The position numbers and the translations under genes were made by a program. A stretch of 64,000 nt of DNA, from positions 1 to 64,000 of the forward strand of contig JACPOK010000014.1 of NCBI GenBank assembly GCA_016191525.1, in the 5' to 3' direction. How positions within the stretch are numbered: the stretch's first letter is position 1; the number at the start of each line of letters is the position of its first letter. Source of the stretch: Burkholderiales bacterium. Lineage in GTDB: Bacteria; Pseudomonadota; Gammaproteobacteria; Burkholderiales; Burkholderiaceae_C. Of this stretch, positions 62,156 through 64,000 are shown piece by piece. Below the pieces are notes generated by a model. The model had not been told where the DNA came from, did not search any database, and was given only the letters and a program-made list of their open reading frames with translations.

Positions 62156-62207
62156 TAGCTGCCCACGCTTATTCCATGCGCTTCGCAGGCCTTTTTCCCT
62201 CTGAAAC
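62151..62207 (+). repeat. 57-bp dispersed repeat, copy between dehydrogenase and DUF993 genes
   Basis: Starts TTTGATAGCTGCCCACGC and ends CCCTCTGAAAC. It fills the whole spacer between the two genes, supplies the stop codon of the first, and replaces the ribosome-site region of the second. It aligns ungapped to the copies at 26486 (41/57) and 20431, all in the same orientation. Confidence 0.7.
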
Positions 62208-62210
62208 CTC

Positions 62211-63365
62211 ATGACTGAAGCACTCCAGCTCCCCACCGCCGCCGGCACGCTGCAGGCCTACACGCCGCGCGGCGCCTCGCCCGTGAAGCCCGCCAGGAAC
62301 GTGGCGTTCAACCGCATCGCCTATTCCGCCGCCCACGTGGTGGCCGACCCGCGCGCCGCCGTCGACCCCTGGCTGCAATGCGCGGTCGACTGGGACGCCA
62401 CGATCGCTTACCGCCGGCACCTGTGGTCACTGGGCCTGGGCGTTGCTGAAGCGATGGACACCGCGCAGCGCGGCATGGGCCTGGACTGGCCCACTTCGCT
62501 GGAGCTGATCCGCCGCTCGCTGGATGCCGCGAAAGACGTGCCCGGCGCGCTGGTGGCTTCCGGCTGCGGCACCGACCACCTGGTGCTGGACGACGTGAAG
62601 ACTGTCGATGAAGTCATCGCAGGCTATGAAGAGCAGATGTCCGCCATTGAAAAGCTGGGCGGCAAGCTGATCGTGATGGCCAGCCGCGCTCTGGCCCGCG
62701 TGGCCCAAAGCCCGGCCGACTACGAACGTGTTTATGACCGCATCCTCTCCCAGGCGAAGCAGCCGGTGGTGCTGCACTGGCTGGGCGACATGTTCGACCC
62801 GGCCCTCGCGGGGTATTGGGGCAGCAGCGATGTGGACAAGGCCATGGACACGGCGCTGGGCATCATCGCCGCCCACCCGCACAAGGTGGACGGCATCAAG
62901 ATCTCGCTGCTGGACAAGGACAAGGAAATCGCGATGCGTGCCCGGTTGCCCGCCGGTGTCCGCATGTACACGGGCGACGACTTCAACTACGCCGAGCTGA
63001 TCGACAGCGGCAGCCACGCGCTGCTGGGCATCTTCGACGCCATCGCACCGGCCGCCAGCGCCGCGCTGGGTGAACTGGCGCAGGGCAATGTGGAGAAATT
63101 CCACGCCATCCTGGGCCCCACGGTGCCGCTGTCGCGCCACATCTTTGCCGCGCCCACGCGCTTTTACAAGACGGGCGTGGTGTTCATGGCCTGGCTCAAT
63201 GGCCACCAAAGCCACTTCACCATGGTCGGCGGCCAGCAAAGCACGCGCTCGCTGGTGCACTTCGCCGAACTGTTCCGGCTGGCCGATGCGGCCAACCTGC
63301 TGGAGCAGCCTGATCTCGCGCTGCGCCGCATGAAGACGCTGCTGGCGCTGCACGGGATCGACTGA
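62211..63365 (+). CDS. DUF993 / dihydrodipicolinate-synthase-like family protein
   Basis: 384 residues. NRIAYSAAHVVADPRA, WDATIAYRRHLWSLGLGVAEAMDTAQRGMGLDW (key AMDTAQRGMGLDW), ASGCGTDHLV, VVLHWLGDMFDPALAGYWG and DGIKISLLDKDKEI are the features I recognise from the DUF993 group. KISLLDK supplies a Lys at the strand where DHDPS-type aldolases form a Schiff base. A TIM-barrel lyase acting on a keto-sugar acid is plausible. The ATG at 62211 is only 3 bp after the repeat and lacks a Shine-Dalgarno sequence. Its stop overlaps the last gene (TGATG). Confidence 0.75.
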   Translation: MTEALQLPTAAGTLQAYTPRGASPVKPARNVAFNRIAYSAAHVVADPRAAVDPWLQCAVDWDATIAYRRHLWSLGLGVAEAMDTAQRGMGLDWPTSLELIRRSLDAAKDVPGALVASGCGTDHLVLDDVKTVDEVIAGYEEQMSAIEKLGGKLIVMASRALARVAQSPADYERVYDRILSQAKQPVVLHWLGDMFDPALAGYWGSSDVDKAMDTALGIIAAHPHKVDGIKISLLDKDKEIAMRARLPAGVRMYTGDDFNYAELIDSGSHALLGIFDAIAPAASAALGELAQGNVEKFHAILGPTVPLSRHIFAAPTRFYKTGVVFMAWLNGHQSHFTMVGGQQSTRSLVHFAELFRLADAANLLEQPDLALRRMKTLLALHGID

Positions 63366-64000
63366 TGCGGGACTTTTCCACTGACCACCGCTGGCTCTCG
63401 ATCAACACCGCCACCGTGCGCAGGCAGCACGGCACCGAGGTGCCGCTGCCGGAAATCATCGAGGCCTGTGCAAGGCACGGCATCCGCGCCATCTCGCCGT
63501 GGCGCGACCAGGTGGCCGCGGCCGGCCTGGACAACGTGGCCAGGCTGGTGAAGGCCCATGGGCTGGAACTGTCGGGCTATTGCCGGGGCGGCATGTTCCC
63601 CTACGCCGACGAGGCGGGCATGAAGGCCGCGCGCGACGACAACCGCCGCGCGGTGGACGAAGCCTGCGCGCTCAAGGCCGCCTGCCTGGTGCTGGTGGTG
63701 GGCAGCCTGCCCGGCGCGCTGGCCGGCAAGGCCGCCCACAAGGACATCCAGCTCGCGCGCAACCAGGTGACCGATGCCATCGGTGAGCTGCTGGACTACG
63801 CCGGCTCCATGGGCATGCCGCTGGCCATCGAGCCGCTGCACCCGATGTACGCGGCCGACCGGGCCTGCATCAACACGCTGGAGCAGGCGCTGGATGTGTG
63901 CGACGAACTCGACCCCATGCGATCTGGCGCGCTGGGCGTGGCGGTGGACGTGTACCACGTGTGGTGGGACCCCAAGCTCAAGGCGCAGATCGCCCGCGCC
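63365..64000 (+). CDS. Sugar phosphate isomerase/epimerase-family protein (C-terminus beyond window)
   Basis: 212 codons are visible from the ATG at 63365. WLSINTATVRRQHGTEVPLPEIIEACARHGIRAISPWRDQ (key LSINTATVR and GIRAISPWRDQ), YCRGGMFP, CLVLVVGSLPGAL, LAIEPLHPMYAADRACINTL (metal Glu) and GVAVDVYHVWWDPKL (metal Asp/His) mark a xylose-isomerase-like TIM barrel. It differs clearly from the member at 58736. It belongs to the same operon, and its C-terminal ligands lie past the right edge. Confidence 0.85.
   Translation, partial: MRDFSTDHRWLSINTATVRRQHGTEVPLPEIIEACARHGIRAISPWRDQVAAAGLDNVARLVKAHGLELSGYCRGGMFPYADEAGMKAARDDNRRAVDEACALKAACLVLVVGSLPGALAGKAAHKDIQLARNQVTDAIGELLDYAGSMGMPLAIEPLHPMYAADRACINTLEQALDVCDELDPMRSGALGVAVDVYHVWWDPKLKAQIARA

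Overview
The window reads as chromosome of a GC-rich betaproteobacterium in the order Burkholderiales, most probably family Comamonadaceae; the genus is not certain. This rests on class I polyhydroxybutyrate genes, a Bug-type tripartite carboxylate transporter, the thrS-infC-rpmI-rplT-pheST-ihfA-merR-tRNA-Pro order, and dispersed repeats of a kind known from comamonads. No rRNA, CRISPR array, transposase or prophage gene was seen. Coding density is very high, and no gap between genes exceeds 300 bases.

Region by region. 1-5066 (minus): a CoA-dependent aromatic operon with a fused FAD-monooxygenase/Old-Yellow-Enzyme protein, enoyl-CoA hydratase, acyl-CoA dehydrogenase, a Rid-family protein and the start of glutaryl-CoA dehydrogenase. 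5100-7413: dusA, then a small spike module (VgrG-tail-like protein plus PAAR) and an unknown protein. 7394-10924 (minus): a di-heme peroxidase lipoprotein and a BaeSR-like two-component system. 11044-20907: phaB, then phaC-phaA, split by a plus-strand Ugp-like ABC transporter operon, followed by pgeF. 20912-34886: maleylpyruvate isomerase, an esterase, AzlCD, a Rieske oxygenase / glutamine-synthetase-like / ferredoxin trio, a MarR regulator, and a 3-hydroxybenzoate-gentisate operon ending in a TRAP transporter. 34911-39525: a Nudix protein, then a Ser/Thr kinase, a type VI FHA protein and a cyclase-FHA protein. 39654-47695 (minus): tRNA-Pro and the translation operon, headed by a threonine-rich leader peptide and an attenuator. 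47754-53074: a small zinc protein, isocitrate lyase with an operator-rich promoter, a gamma-glutamylcyclotransferase-like gene, two EamA-family exporters around an Lrp regulator, and a Lys/Ala-repeat SWIB protein. 53073-64000: a TPP enzyme divergent from a TetR-controlled operon with TctCBA, two sugar-phosphate-isomerase-like proteins, an enolase-superfamily enzyme, a Gfo/Idh/MocA dehydrogenase and a DUF993 protein, running off the window.

How they fit. The aromatic genes funnel substrates either through CoA thioesters (left edge) or through gentisate to fumarate and pyruvate (centre). Isocitrate lyase and PHB genes handle acetyl-CoA. The right-hand operon looks like uptake and breakdown of an unidentified acidic sugar or polyol.

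Most interesting: a 13-residue leader peptide with seven threonines before thrS, followed by an intrinsic terminator; a 57-bp repeat in three ungapped copies, two inside genes; a 19-bp motif shared by the tetR and tctC promoters; and the Rieske/GS-like/ferredoxin trio beside a gentisate pathway. Functions come from reading motifs in translated sequence. No database search was run, so substrate assignments are inference.
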